This document shows, piece after piece, positions 11,206 through 20,591 of a DNA stretch of 64,000 nt. The position numbers and the translations under genes were made by a program. Source of the stretch: Nannocystis sp. RBIL2 (GTDB lineage: Bacteria > Myxococcota_A > Polyangia > Nannocystales > Nannocystaceae); contig NZ_JAPNJW010000001.1 in assembly GCF_026626745.1 (NCBI RefSeq), positions 5,378,001 to 5,442,000 on the forward strand, given 5' to 3'. Position 1 is the first letter of the stretch, and the number at the start of each line of letters is the position of its first letter. Under the pieces are notes generated by a model. The model saw only the letters and a list, made by a program, of their open reading frames with translations, was not told where the DNA came from and made no database searches.

Positions 11206-12125
11206 CGCGCCCCTCCCGCGACCGGCCGGGCCCGCAGCTGATACCAGCACGACTCGTACGACAGCCCGGCGACCGTCACCAGCACCTCGCGCTCGGGCCC
11301 GACCTCGACCTGGTACGACGATGACTCGGCGAAGGTCTCGGAGGCCCCGTCGGCGGCGATCGTCACGCTGCAATCGCGGGGGAATCGCCACTCGATCTGC
11401 ATCGATGCCTCCCCGCGGGCGCGCAGCGAGTAGCGGCGCTGCTCGGGGCAGATGTCCTGGACCGCCTGCAGCGTCGACGTGCAGCCGTGCTCCCAGTGGC
11501 CGCGTCGCAGCGCGATCGTGCCGTCGAAGTGGAGCGCCGTCGGCAGCGTCTCGGCCAGCCCGGACGCGAGCGACAGCGCGGCCAGGGCCAGCCATAACAA
11601 CCATTGCAGATCGCGGGCGACTGCGTCGTCGGCCGGCTCGACCTCGCCGCCGCGCCAGGCCCACCAAAGCCGTGGCACCGCCCCGCCGAGGCCGAGGCCG
11701 AGGCCGACCAGCGCGGTGACGAGGCCGAAGAACGACCAGGTGTCGGAGGCCGCGTCGACTGCGACGGCGACCAGGCGCAGGCCCGCGAGCGCGAGCAGAC
11801 CGCCGGCCGCCAGGTGGGCCACAGCGAGGCCGATCCAGCGCGAGCGCGGGGCCGCCAGGGCCGCGGGCACGAACCCGCCGAGCAGGCCGACCCACGCGAT
11901 CCACAGCGGGCTCACCGCGCCGCGCACGATCCACGTCGTGATCGCCGCCCCGAGCAGCGCCACCATGATCGCCTTGACCACTGCGACCGCGCCGAGCGGC
12001 CCGCCGCTCAGCGCCGAGGCGACCGCGAAGGCCGGGAAGCCGAGCGCGAGCGCCAGGAAGCAGCCGGTCAGCAGCACGCGCACGAAGGTGCCGGCGGGCG
12101 TGGGCGCTGCTGCGGGCGGCGGCAT
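11202..12125 (-). CDS. Integral membrane protein with periplasmic C-terminal domain
   Basis: Six or more hydrophobic helices fill the first 190 residues (for example VLLTGCFLALALGFPAFAV and IMVALLGAAITTWIV). A 110-residue soluble domain follows, rich in beta strands with several Cys, probably outside the membrane. I do not recognise the family. It overlaps the zinc-ribbon membrane protein by 4 bp, so the two are likely made together and may form one complex. ATG 12125 is the only good start. Confidence 0.7.
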   Translation of the reverse strand: MPPPAAAPTPAGTFVRVLLTGCFLALALGFPAFAVASALSGGPLGAVAVVKAIMVALLGAAITTWIVRGAVSPLWIAWVGLLGGFVPAALAAPRSRWIGLAVAHLAAGGLLALAGLRLVAVAVDAASDTWSFFGLVTALVGLGLGLGGAVPRLWWAWRGGEVEPADDAVARDLQWLLWLALAALSLASGLAETLPTALHFDGTIALRRGHWEHGCTSTLQAVQDICPEQRRYSLRARGEASMQIEWRFPRDCSVTIAADGASETFAESSSYQVEVGPEREVLVTVAGLSYESCWYQLRARPVAGGAR

Positions 12126-12229
12126 CGCGGTGATTGTCGCCCGCGGCGCGATCGATCACCAGAGGCCCGCAGGCCCCGCGCTATGGTCAATCGCGCGCGC
12201 TCACGCGCGGGTGTGATGATTCGCGGGGC

Positions 12230-13978
12230 TCACGGCGCGAACACGGCGACGAAGCCGTCGAACAAGCCCTTGCTCGTCACCGGCCCGCCGCCGAAGTCGG
12301 CCGCGCCGTAGAACGCGCCCGAGACGACCGTGGTGCCGTCGGGGCGCACGTCGACGCCGTCGCTCTCCTGCTCGGTCGCGTCGCCGAAGTGCTTGCTCCA
12401 CACGTGGCTGCCGGCCGAGGTGTACTTGACCGCGAATGCGTCGCGCATGCCGGCCCACGGCAGCACGCCGCCGCCGAAGTCGTTCTCGCTGTAGTAGTGG
12501 CCGGCGATCACCAGAGTGCCGCTGTCGTCGACCGCGAGATGGGCCGGCCAGACGATGCCGTCGCCGAGCAGCTTCGACCACGCGTGGGCGCCGTCCTCGG
12601 CCGCGAACTGGGCGACGAAGCCGCGGTACATCGGCGCCTCGAGCCCGCCGCCGCCGAAGTCGAGCGCGCCGACGAAGTGGCCGGAGGTGGTCACGCGGCC
12701 CTGTGGATCGACCGCGATCGCCGACAGCTTCTGCTCCTTGACGTCGCCCCAGCTCGCGGCCCACAGCGCGGCGCCGTCGGGGTCGAGCTTGGCGAGGAAC
12801 ACGTCGCTGCTGCCGGCGCTGACCAGCGGGCCGTTGCCGGGGTCGATCGTGCCCTGGAAGGAGCCGCCGACGTAGACGTTGCCGTCGCCGTCGACCGCGA
12901 CCGCGCGCGCGTCCTGCTCGGTGTCGTCGCCGAAGTGGAAGCTCCACGCGTGCTCGCCGGTCGGCGCGAACTTGGCGACGAACGCGTCGAGCGAGTCGCC
13001 CTGCCCCAGCAGCGGCCCGCCGCCGAGGTCGAGCGAGCCCGTGAAGTAGCCGACCACCACGATCGCCCCCGACGCGTCGATCGCCAGGTCGCGCGGGATC
13101 GCCGAGCCCGTCGACGGGTGCGCCGCGCTCCACACGTGCTCGCCGGTCGCGGACAGCTTGGCCACGAACACGTCGCGGTCGCCCGCGGCGACCAGCGGGC
13201 CGCCGCCGAAATCGACGGTGCCGGCGAAGTCGCCGGTGAGCACGATGTCGCCGCTCGGATCGGTCGCGAGGCCCCAGCCGTCGCCGAGCTGGACCACCGC
13301 ATCGCCGAAGCTCTTGCTCCACTCGTGCGCGCCGTCGGGCGCGAACTTCGCGACGTAGACGTCGTAGTTGCCCACGCTGGCCAGGTCGCTGCCGCCGAAG
13401 TTCGAGGTGCCCGCGCCCTGGGCCAGGACCACTACCGCCCCGTCCGGGTCGAACGCGACCGCGAGCGCCCGCTGGTCGCTCGGATCGCCCCACGTCGTGT
13501 GCCACGCCGCCGCACCGTCGCCGGTACACGGGTCGACGCCGTCGCAGTCGTCGTCACCCTCCGACTCGCAGGTCTCCGGCGCCGGCATCACGTCGCCGAC
13601 GCACGCGCCCCACTCGCCGTCCTCGCAGGCCGCGACGCCCGACTTGCAGTTGCCGACGTCGGCGTGGGCCGGGTCGCCGGTGTAGCAGGCATTCTCCTCG
13701 CCCGGCTGGCAGGTCACGGTCTCGGTCGTGGATGTCCCTTCGGTCAGGCCCTCGGTGGTCGTCGGCGCAGTGGTCGTCGTCGGCGACGATTCGGTGGTCG
13801 TGCCGATCGTGCCACCATCGCCGGTGCTGGCGCTGTCGCTCGTGGTGTCCGTCTCGGCGGTGCTCGCAGTGGCGTCGGTGGTCGTGTCCGCGGTGGCGGT
13901 CGCGGCCTGATCGGTGGTGGCGTCGTCGGTGCCGCAGGCGAGGGCGAAGGCGCAGAGGAGCGGGGCGGAGCGTCGCAT
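12230..13978 (-). CDS. Lipoprotein with Thr-rich linker and SBBP-type beta-propeller repeats
   Basis: The signal MRRSAPLLCAFALAC ends in a lipobox with Cys15. A linker rich in T, S, D and E (residues 16-90) comes next. A Cys-rich module follows (CYTGDP, CKSGVAACEDGEWGACVG, CESEGDDDCDGVD) of a type repeated in Nannocystis surface proteins. The rest is about eight repeats of 50-60 residues with DFGGG, GxxDVFVAK and AVDxxGxVxxxGxF, the SBBP/beta-propeller pattern. It is probably surface-exposed, and its ligand is unknown. ATG 13978 is chosen because the signal starts there; another ATG at 14005 gives nine extra residues and a poor signal. Confidence 0.82.
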   Translation of the reverse strand: MRRSAPLLCAFALACGTDDATTDQAATATADTTTDATASTAETDTTSDSASTGDGGTIGTTTESSPTTTTAPTTTEGLTEGTSTTETVTCQPGEENACYTGDPAHADVGNCKSGVAACEDGEWGACVGDVMPAPETCESEGDDDCDGVDPCTGDGAAAWHTTWGDPSDQRALAVAFDPDGAVVVLAQGAGTSNFGGSDLASVGNYDVYVAKFAPDGAHEWSKSFGDAVVQLGDGWGLATDPSGDIVLTGDFAGTVDFGGGPLVAAGDRDVFVAKLSATGEHVWSAAHPSTGSAIPRDLAIDASGAIVVVGYFTGSLDLGGGPLLGQGDSLDAFVAKFAPTGEHAWSFHFGDDTEQDARAVAVDGDGNVYVGGSFQGTIDPGNGPLVSAGSSDVFLAKLDPDGAALWAASWGDVKEQKLSAIAVDPQGRVTTSGHFVGALDFGGGGLEAPMYRGFVAQFAAEDGAHAWSKLLGDGIVWPAHLAVDDSGTLVIAGHYYSENDFGGGVLPWAGMRDAFAVKYTSAGSHVWSKHFGDATEQESDGVDVRPDGTTVVSGAFYGAADFGGGPVTSKGLFDGFVAVFAP

Positions 13979-14135
13979 CGCCGGCTCATACCACAGGCGG
14001 CGCATCGCGGGGCAATTCTGCGCAGGGGCTCGGGCCTCTTCACATTCAGCGCGATTTCGCCCAGTGCCATGATCAGGGCCGCCGGCACCTGACAGCGCCG
14101 CAAGACGCCATACGGGCCGACCCTCGCGGCGGCTG

Positions 14136-15053
14136 CTAGCCGCGGCGGCGATTCATCGCATAGGCGATACCCGCCTTGAGCGTGCCGAGCGTGACGACCG
14201 AGCCGAGGTCGGCCCCGAGGTCGACCAGCGTCGCCGCCAGGCCGGGGCGGATCCCGGTGAGCACCGATTCGGCGCCCAGCAGCGCCGCGCTGCGGGCGGC
14301 CCGGAGCAGCGCATCGGCGGTCGGCGCGTCGATCTCCGGCACCCCGGTGACGTCGAGGATCACCATCCGGGCGCGCGTCGCGGCCACCCCGTCGAGCAGG
14401 GTCTGCAGCACTCGTTCGACGCGGCGAGGGTCGAGCGTGCCGATCAACGGCATCACCACGGTCGCGTCGTCGATCGGGATCAGCGGGGTCGACAGCGCCA
14501 GCAGGGCCTCGTCCTGGGCGCGGATCACCTCCTCTCGCATGCGCATCTCGAGGCGCTGGGCCTCGGCCTGCTTGATGGCGGTCTCGTCCATCGTCACGCC
14601 GCGCAGGCCGATCGGCGTCCCGTCGTCGCCGTAGATCAGCGACATCCGGCTCGTGACCCACAGGGTGCGGCCGTCGCGGGTGATCCAGCGGTACGACGAT
14701 TCGCCGCGGCCGGCATGGAACACCTTCCCGGCGTCGGCCATCGCGCCCGGGCGATCGTCGGGGTGGACCAGCTCGAGCCAGAAATTGGGCTGCTTCCATT
14801 CCTCGATCGTGTAGCCGGACAGCGGCTCGATGCGATCGCTGACGTAATCGACGGTCATCTTCGCGGCCGATTGTTCGAAGTAGCTCTCCCACAAGATGCC
14901 GGGGATGTGGGCGGCCAGCCCGTCGAGCCGCTCGCGCAGCAGTCGCTCGCGCAGCGCCAGCTCGTCCCGGTCGCGCTCGAGCTCGGCCGCCCGGGCCTCC
15001 GCCGCGCTCAGGGCCGCGCGCAACGCCGCCATCTCCTCGTCTCGGTCCGTCAC
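14136..15053 (-). CDS. PAS-STAS protein, RsbR-like stressosome component (orphan)
   Basis: A short coiled coil (residues 8-45) precedes a PAS domain that retains YVSDRIEPLSGYTIEEW and HPDDR, with a following PAC-type strand region. The C-terminal STAS domain begins at LSTPLIPI and includes MPLIGTLD, ILDVTGV and LTGIRP, the signature of RsbR co-antagonists. In stressosomes the conserved Thr after VVD (Thr205 in Bacillus RsbRA) is phosphorylated; here the position reads IDAPTAD, so that Thr is not at its usual place. No RsbS, RsbT or sigma factor gene is nearby. GTG 15053 is chosen; ATG 15032 is an alternative but sits directly on its own purine-rich tract. Confidence 0.85.
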   Translation of the reverse strand: MTDRDEEMAALRAALSAAEARAAELERDRDELALRERLLRERLDGLAAHIPGILWESYFEQSAAKMTVDYVSDRIEPLSGYTIEEWKQPNFWLELVHPDDRPGAMADAGKVFHAGRGESSYRWITRDGRTLWVTSRMSLIYGDDGTPIGLRGVTMDETAIKQAEAQRLEMRMREEVIRAQDEALLALSTPLIPIDDATVVMPLIGTLDPRRVERVLQTLLDGVAATRARMVILDVTGVPEIDAPTADALLRAARSAALLGAESVLTGIRPGLAATLVDLGADLGSVVTLGTLKAGIAYAMNRRRG

Positions 15054-15280
15054 AGGCCCGCAGCTTATCAAAGCGAGAGCGGCGCCATCGCTGCGATCGC
15101 AGCACACCGGGGCCCGCGATACCTCGCACCGTGAAGTGCCATCAATTGCTGCCTGGGGGCGAAAGGCCGAGACAAGTCTCACGCTTTTGCCTCCCTGCCC
15201 GGCCGGTGGCTCACGGCCGGCCGGCGATAATGCGAAGGTCGTGTGCCGGCGCGGTCCGGTCGCGAGAAAGGACCCTCCTC

Positions 15281-17170
15281 GTGCCGCCGATCGCCGCTCT
15301 CGCCCTCGCCACGATCTTGCTGGCGCCGACGCCGACCCCCGACCCGCCGACGTGGGTGTTCTTCGCCGACAAGCACCTGACCGCGGACGAACTGGAGGCA
15401 GCGCTGGCGCGACGGACGGACGAATTGGCGCCGCGAACGCTGCGCCGGCGCATGCGGACGCGAGGCGATCGCGGGGTCGACGTCCGCGATCTTTCACCGG
15501 ACTCGCAGTACGTGCAGGCGGTCGCGGCGACTGGAGCGCGGATCCGTGCCGCCTCGCGCTGGCTCAATGCAGTGAGCATCGAGGCCGACGCGGCGCAGCG
15601 AGCCGCGATCGCCAGGCTGCCGTTCGTCGCCGGTCTGCGGCCGGTCGCCCGCACGCGACGGGCCGATCACGGCCCGGTGTGGACCGCCGAATCGCCGACG
15701 TCCGCGGCCTTCGGCGTGGCCGAGACCCAGCTCGCGCTGCTCGGCGTGCCGGCGCTGCGCGAGTGCGGACTGACCGGCGCGGGTGTGGTGATCGGCGTGC
15801 AGGACAGCGGTTTTTCGCTGCAGCACGCCGCGTTCGCCGGGCTGCACGTGCTGGCGGCCCGCGACTTCGTGCAGGGCGACGACGTGGTCGCCGACGAGCC
15901 GGGCGACGGCGAGGGTCAGGACCGTCACGGCACGATGGTGCTGTCGCTGCTCGCCGGCGACGACGGCGACGCCTACTCCGGGGCCGCGCCGGGCGTGTCG
16001 GTGATCCTGGCCAAGACCGAGCGCATCGACGAGGAGGAGCCGTACGAGGAGGACCTGTTCGTCGAGGGCCTCGAGTGGATCGAGGGCATGGGCGCCGATC
16101 TGTTCACGGCCTCGCTCGGCTACTTCAATTGGTACGAGCACCCGCAGTACGACGGCAAGACCGCGGTCGTGTCGCAGGCGGCGGTGGTGGCGATCGCCAA
16201 CGGCCTCGTCATGTTCACCGCCAACGGCAACGAGGGGCCCGAGCCGGGCACGCTGATCGCCCCGGCGGACGTCGACGGCATCATCGCGCTCGGCGCGACC
16301 AACCTCGACGGCGTGGTCGCCGACTTCTCGTCGCGCGGGCCGACCAGCGACGGGCGGGTCAAGCCCGACCTGCTGGCGCCGGGCCAGGATGTATGGGTAG
16401 TCCGCCCGGGTACCACGAATGAATATCTCGCGGGCAACGGCACCAGCTTCGCCACCCCGCTGGCTGCGGGCGTCGGCGCGCTGCTGCTCGAAGCCTGGCC
16501 CGAGCTCACGCCCGGCGAGATGCTGGCGCTGTTGCGGGCGACCGCGTCGCACCCCGACGCGCCCGACAACGACGGCGGCTGGGGCATGATCGACGGCTAC
16601 GCGGCCGCCGGACTCTATTGCACGTGCACCGACGGCGACCGCGACGGGCACTTCGCCAGCGTCTGCGGCGGCGACGACTGCGACGACGCCGACCCCGCGC
16701 GCCACCCCGGGGCGACCGAATCCTGCGACGGGCGCGACAATGATTGCGACGACGTCGTGCCGGGCGGCGAGGTCGACGGCGACGGCGACGGCGTCCTGCA
16801 GTGCGCCGGCGATTGCGACGACGCCGACCCCGCGCGCACGCCGGGCGCGCCCGAGGACCCCGACGATTGCATCGACAACGATTGCGACGGCGAGGGCGAC
16901 CTCGCCTGCGCGCCGACGACCGGCGCGCAGACCACCGGGGGAGGCAGCGGCACCGGCGAAGGCGAAGCGTCGACCGCGAACGCGAGCTCGGGCACGACGG
17001 ACGACCCGGGCACGAGCAGCGGGGCGAGCGACAGCGGCGGCGCCGCGGTCGGCGACCAGGGCTGCGGCTGCGCGGCGAACGGCCGCGGGGCGCCCCTGGG
17101 CCTCCTGCTCGCGCCCCTGGCCCTGCGCCGCCGACGGCCGCGTTCTCGGGTATCCTCGCGCCCGCAGTGA
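15281..17170 (+). CDS. Secreted subtilisin-like serine protease with DCDD repeats and MYXO-CTERM tail
   Basis: The S8 triad is visible: Asp in GVQDSGF, His in RHGTMV and Ser in GTSFATP, with the oxyanion Asn in TANGNEG. A signal peptide (ALALATILLAPTPTP) precedes a prodomain-like region. After the catalytic domain there are two Asp/Cys-rich DGDGDG and DCDDADP modules typical of MopE-like calcium-binding stretches, then a Ser/Thr/Gly linker. The end is GCGCAANGRG, a hydrophobic stretch and an RRRR cluster, matching the MYXO-CTERM sorting signal cleaved by a dedicated rhomboid-like protease. GTG 15281 has aaagga at good spacing; ATG 15230 in frame is an alternative. It overlaps the next lipoprotein gene by 4 bp. 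Confidence 0.88.
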   Translation: MPPIAALALATILLAPTPTPDPPTWVFFADKHLTADELEAALARRTDELAPRTLRRRMRTRGDRGVDVRDLSPDSQYVQAVAATGARIRAASRWLNAVSIEADAAQRAAIARLPFVAGLRPVARTRRADHGPVWTAESPTSAAFGVAETQLALLGVPALRECGLTGAGVVIGVQDSGFSLQHAAFAGLHVLAARDFVQGDDVVADEPGDGEGQDRHGTMVLSLLAGDDGDAYSGAAPGVSVILAKTERIDEEEPYEEDLFVEGLEWIEGMGADLFTASLGYFNWYEHPQYDGKTAVVSQAAVVAIANGLVMFTANGNEGPEPGTLIAPADVDGIIALGATNLDGVVADFSSRGPTSDGRVKPDLLAPGQDVWVVRPGTTNEYLAGNGTSFATPLAAGVGALLLEAWPELTPGEMLALLRATASHPDAPDNDGGWGMIDGYAAAGLYCTCTDGDRDGHFASVCGGDDCDDADPARHPGATESCDGRDNDCDDVVPGGEVDGDGDGVLQCAGDCDDADPARTPGAPEDPDDCIDNDCDGEGDLACAPTTGAQTTGGGSGTGEGEASTANASSGTTDDPGTSSGASDSGGAAVGDQGCGCAANGRGAPLGLLLAPLALRRRRPRSRVSSRPQ

Positions 17171-18249
17171 GGCCCAAAGCAGCTCCCCTGGCCCTCGTCA
17201 CCGCCACGGCGCTCACCCTCGCCTGCGGCGTCGTCGGCCCGCGCTCGCTCCGCTACGGCCGCGGGACCTATAATACCGCGATTCAGCAGACCAACAGCGA
17301 GCAGCTGCTCCTCAACCTGGTCCGCCTGCGCTACCGCGATTCACCGCTGTTCCTCGAGGTCACCAGCATCTCGAGCAGCCTCTCGCTCGAGCTCGGCGCC
17401 GGCCTCGGCGGCACCGTCGGCCGGGCCAACAGCTCGGTCGCCCCCGGCACCGCGGTGACCTACATCGATCGCCCGACGATCACCTACGCCCCGCTGCAGG
17501 GCTCGCGCTTCGGCACGCAATTCCTCAGCCCGGTCGAGCTGAGCGACATCCTGCTCCTCTACCACGCCGGCTGGGCGATGGACCGCATCTTCCGCTTGTT
17601 CGTGCAGAAGCTCGGGCCGCTGCAGAACGCCCCGCGCGCGTCGGGGCCGACCCCTCACAATGCGCCCGAGTTCGAGTCGTTCTTCGCCGCGACCGAACTG
17701 ATGCGCTCGCTGTGGGCCGACGGCCTGGTCGACCTGAGCTTCCTGCCGAGCGTCGCCGGCAACAGCCTCACCCTCACGCTGACGGCCCGCACCGACTCCG
17801 AGGCGCGCATCGCCAGGCTGTGCGCGCTGCTGGGATTGCCGGGCCCGACCTACAAGATCATCTTGACCGAGGCGCCGCGCCCGGACGAGGTCGGGGCGGT
17901 GCAATTGGTGACGCGATCGCTGCTCGGCGGCATGTACTACGTATCGCACGGGGTCGAGGTCCCGGCCGAGGATTACGCGATCGGCCGCGTGCCCACCACC
18001 CGCGACGGCGACGGCAACGTGTTCGACTGGGCCCGCATGACCGGCGCGTTGATGCGCGTGCACCACGGCTCGCGCGAGCCCAAGAACGCCTACGTCTCGG
18101 TGTTTTACCGCGGCCTGTGGTTCTGGATCGCCGACAACGACCTCGACTCCAAGTCGACGTTCTCGTTCATCACCCAGGTGCTCGAGCTGCAGTCGGGCGA
18201 GATCAAGAACACCGCGCCGGTGCTGACCTTGCCGATCGCCGCGGAGTGA
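17167..18249 (+). CDS. Lipoprotein of unknown function coupled to the subtilase
   Basis: The GTG start lies inside the stop of the protease gene (GTGA), so the two are translationally coupled. The signal MRPKAAPLALVTATALTLAC ends in a lipobox with Cys20. The mature protein contains TNSEQLLLNLVRLRYRDSPLFLEV near its N-terminus, a pattern I recall from uncharacterised proteobacterial lipoproteins, and no catalytic motif is seen. Coupling suggests it could help export, anchor or inhibit the protease. A dyad chain follows the stop and separates it from the convergent polX gene. Confidence 0.75.
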   Translation: MRPKAAPLALVTATALTLACGVVGPRSLRYGRGTYNTAIQQTNSEQLLLNLVRLRYRDSPLFLEVTSISSSLSLELGAGLGGTVGRANSSVAPGTAVTYIDRPTITYAPLQGSRFGTQFLSPVELSDILLLYHAGWAMDRIFRLFVQKLGPLQNAPRASGPTPHNAPEFESFFAATELMRSLWADGLVDLSFLPSVAGNSLTLTLTARTDSEARIARLCALLGLPGPTYKIILTEAPRPDEVGAVQLVTRSLLGGMYYVSHGVEVPAEDYAIGRVPTTRDGDGNVFDWARMTGALMRVHHGSREPKNAYVSVFYRGLWFWIADNDLDSKSTFSFITQVLELQSGEIKNTAPVLTLPIAAE

Positions 18250-18258
18250 CTCACGAAC

Positions 18259-18288
18259 ATGTCCGATCGGGCATGCCCGATCGGACAT
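18259..18288. repeat. Two chained 16-bp dyads at a convergent gene end
   Basis: atgtccgatcgggcat (18259-18274) and atgcccgatcggacat (18273-18288) overlap by two bases. Together they make one perfect 30-bp palindrome centred on gcatgc. It lies 10 bp after the lipoprotein stop and 18 bp before the polX stop, so it probably ends transcription from both sides or blocks readthrough. Confidence 0.93.
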
Positions 18289-18306
18289 GACGAAGAGCCC
18301 GCGCAG

Positions 18307-20007
18307 TCACGCGCGCCGCCGGGCCTGGCGCCGCGGCGCCAGCAGCTCGCGGACCTCGGCCAGCGGCCGGGAGTTGACCACCGCCTCGGCTTCGAACCAC
18401 GCCCGGCGCGCCTGGCTGACCGCCAGCTCGAGGCGCGAGGCCTGGCCCCCGCCCGGCTCGCCGCCCGAGCCGAGCACCACCGGCACCCCGGCTGCACGCG
18501 CCGCCTGCAGCTCGGGCTCGAGCGCAGTCAGGCGTGCGGGGTCGCCGACGACCGCGAGCGCCCCGCCGACGGCCATGCGCACCAGCGCGGTCGGGTCGCG
18601 CGCCGCGTCGCCCTCGCGCGCCCCGCCGACGATCCGCAGCAGCGCGGGGTGCGACGCGCCGCGCGGGGCGTGCGACAGGCGGGCGGCCACGAAATCGACA
18701 TGCTCGTCGGGACATGTCCTTTGAGAAATGTCGAGCTCGAGCCCCTGCAGCGGCGCGAGCTCGTGCTCGGCGCAGGCGGCCGCGGCGGCCTTCAGACGCG
18801 CGGCCCAGTCGACGTGGGCGCGCGCGCGGGCCGGCACCTCGTGGACGATCAGCAGGTACTCCTGCCCGCGAGCTCGCGCCGCGGCGGCCGCGGCCGCGAC
18901 CACTGCGCTCGCTTCGTCGCCGACCTCGACCAGCACCAGGTCGCCGCGCAGCTGCTCGGCCGCGACCAGCCGCGGCAGCTCGCCGGCGCGGGCGGCCGCG
19001 ATCTCGCCGCGGTTCTCTCGCAGCTCGGGCGGGATGAACTGCAGGTCGACGGCGGCGAACACCGACGCCTCGGTCCGCCCGGCGATCCGCCGCTCGTCGC
19101 GGAACACCCCGTACTCGTTGATCTTCAAGCCGCGAGCGACGCCGAGGCGGCGGACGGCGATGTTGTGGGCCTTGCTGCCGGTGAAGTAGTGCAGCGCGGC
19201 GCCGAAGCTGTCGCGGCCGACCACGCGCAGGTCGACCTGCAAGCCCGAGCGCAGCACCACCGTCGCGCGCGTCGGGCCCTCGGCGAGCACGTGGACGACG
19301 TCGGGCGCGCCGACCAGCGCCGCGATCGCGCCGTTGTGGCTGCGAGCGGTGACGAGGAAGTCGAGGTCGCCGACCGTGGCCAGCGCGCGGCGGTAGCTGC
19401 CCGCGATCACTGCCTCGATCACCCCGGGCGCGGCGCGCAGGCGGGCCAGCAGGCGCTCACCATGGACGCGCGCGTCCGCCAGAGGCAGGCGGCGACCGGT
19501 GCCGAGCAGGCCGGCCAGCGCGTCGAGGATGTTGCGCTCGCTGGTGGCCCCGAACCCGGGCAGCTCGCGGATCTTCCGCTGCTCGGCGGCGGCCCGCAGG
19601 TCGGCGAGGGTGCGCACCGCCAGCTGCTCGAACAGGCTGCGGGCGCGCCTGGGGCCGACGCCGGGGACGCGCATGACGTCGTGGATGGTCGGGGGCCACG
19701 CCCGATGCAGCTCGTCGAGCGCGGCGCAGCTGCCGGTGTCGACGATCTCGGCGATCTTGCCGGCCAGGTCGTCGCCGACGCCGGGCAGCTCGGTGAGGTC
19801 GTCGCCGGCCGCGACCATCGCCGCGAGGTCGCGACCGAGTCCGCCGAGCTCGTGCGCCGCGTTGCGGTAAGCGCGGACCCGGAACGGATTCTGCCCCTCG
19901 ACCTCGAGCAGGTCGGCGATCTCGCCGAACACCGCGGCGACGCGCAGGTTGGCGGCGCGATCGGAGCTGTCCGCAGGGACATGTGATTTCGCGGCCGCGC
20001 GGGCCAT
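18307..20007 (-). CDS. polX: Family X DNA polymerase (PolX-like) with degenerate PHP domain
   Basis: The N-terminal helix-hairpin-helix domain has LPGVGDDLAGKI, VPGVGPRRA and LPGFG. The palm has GSYRR with GDLDFLV, giving two metal-binding Asp, and the third in LQVDLRVV; the GSKAHNIAVR motif is kept. These indicate a working gap-filling polymerase. The C-terminal region occupies the place of the PHP exonuclease, but where active enzymes have GDLHxHT it reads GDLVLVEV, and TDHS is replaced by VHEV, so metal ligands are missing. ATG 20007 lies just after cggag. Two insertion-like dyads lie inside the gene at 18700-18729 and 19967-19982. Confidence 0.88.
   Translation of the reverse strand: MARAAAKSHVPADSSDRAANLRVAAVFGEIADLLEVEGQNPFRVRAYRNAAHELGGLGRDLAAMVAAGDDLTELPGVGDDLAGKIAEIVDTGSCAALDELHRAWPPTIHDVMRVPGVGPRRARSLFEQLAVRTLADLRAAAEQRKIRELPGFGATSERNILDALAGLLGTGRRLPLADARVHGERLLARLRAAPGVIEAVIAGSYRRALATVGDLDFLVTARSHNGAIAALVGAPDVVHVLAEGPTRATVVLRSGLQVDLRVVGRDSFGAALHYFTGSKAHNIAVRRLGVARGLKINEYGVFRDERRIAGRTEASVFAAVDLQFIPPELRENRGEIAAARAGELPRLVAAEQLRGDLVLVEVGDEASAVVAAAAAAARARGQEYLLIVHEVPARARAHVDWAARLKAAAAACAEHELAPLQGLELDISQRTCPDEHVDFVAARLSHAPRGASHPALLRIVGGAREGDAARDPTALVRMAVGGALAVVGDPARLTALEPELQAARAAGVPVVLGSGGEPGGGQASRLELAVSQARRAWFEAEAVVNSRPLAEVRELLAPRRQARRRA
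18700..18729. repeat. Two chained 16-bp dyads inside polX
   Basis: atgctcgtcgggacat (18700-18715) and atgtcctttgagaaat (18714-18729) share the 14-bp period seen in intergenic chains. They fall in the degenerate PHP part, encoding DISQRTCPDEHVDF on the minus strand, without breaking the frame. Confidence 0.85.
19967..19982. repeat. Single perfect 16-bp dyad in the start of polX
   Basis: ctgtccgcagggacat matches the full TGTCC-N4-GGACA core. It encodes part of HVPADSSD in the poorly conserved N-terminus of PolX. Confidence 0.85.
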
Positions 20008-20591
20008 GCTCCGGGATGGGAGCGAACGCCGGGCCGCGCACGCGTAAACCTTGCGGCGGTCAGGCGCCGCTCCGGCGCTCGCGCGGGCGGCCACGACCGG
20101 GGACCGATCGGTCGTGCGTCGCCTCAACGACGCCGTCGCACCAGCGGCCACTGGCACAAACAGGTGCGCGAGGGTGCCGGCATTTACTACATACCGTTCG
20201 GCTCGTATGACAGGACCGAAAGGCGGCCGCCGAAAGCTGCTTGCGCGGGCGGGGCACATCGATCACGGCCGCGTCCGCTGGCCCCCGGGGTTTTTCCTCG
20301 CAGGCCGCGCGCTCTCCGGCTACTTTGTTTCTCACGGGGCGGCAGGCGCGGCCACGCATTGTTTCGCGGGCCCGAACGGTTCGGCGAAATTCCGCGTCGC
20401 TCGCCCTGAGCGACTTGCGCCCGCCGATCGGCGCATTCGAGTTCATCTTTCGCGCCCACCTCATTGTCGTGCGCCGCAGTCGCGGCGGTCGTGAGCGACG
20501 AGTGTGCACCTCGATGCACAGGCTCTCGGGCGAGCGGGCCCCTCGACGTTGACGCCTCCAGCCCCTTGCCGCAACATCGAAGACCCCCTGG
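20008..20591. other. Divergent intergenic region without recognisable gene
   Basis: These 580 bp separate polX (minus) from the winged-helix regulator (plus). Base composition is lower in GC around 20155-20220 and 20300-20400, consistent with promoter DNA. Reading frames here are short, strongly basic and lack family features. No dyad, tRNA or terminator was found. Confidence 0.5.

Noticed and set aside
12134..14092. A 652-codon plus-strand frame opposite the beta-propeller lipoprotein.
   Set aside because: The minus-strand gene has a clear signal peptide and repeats; this is its complement.
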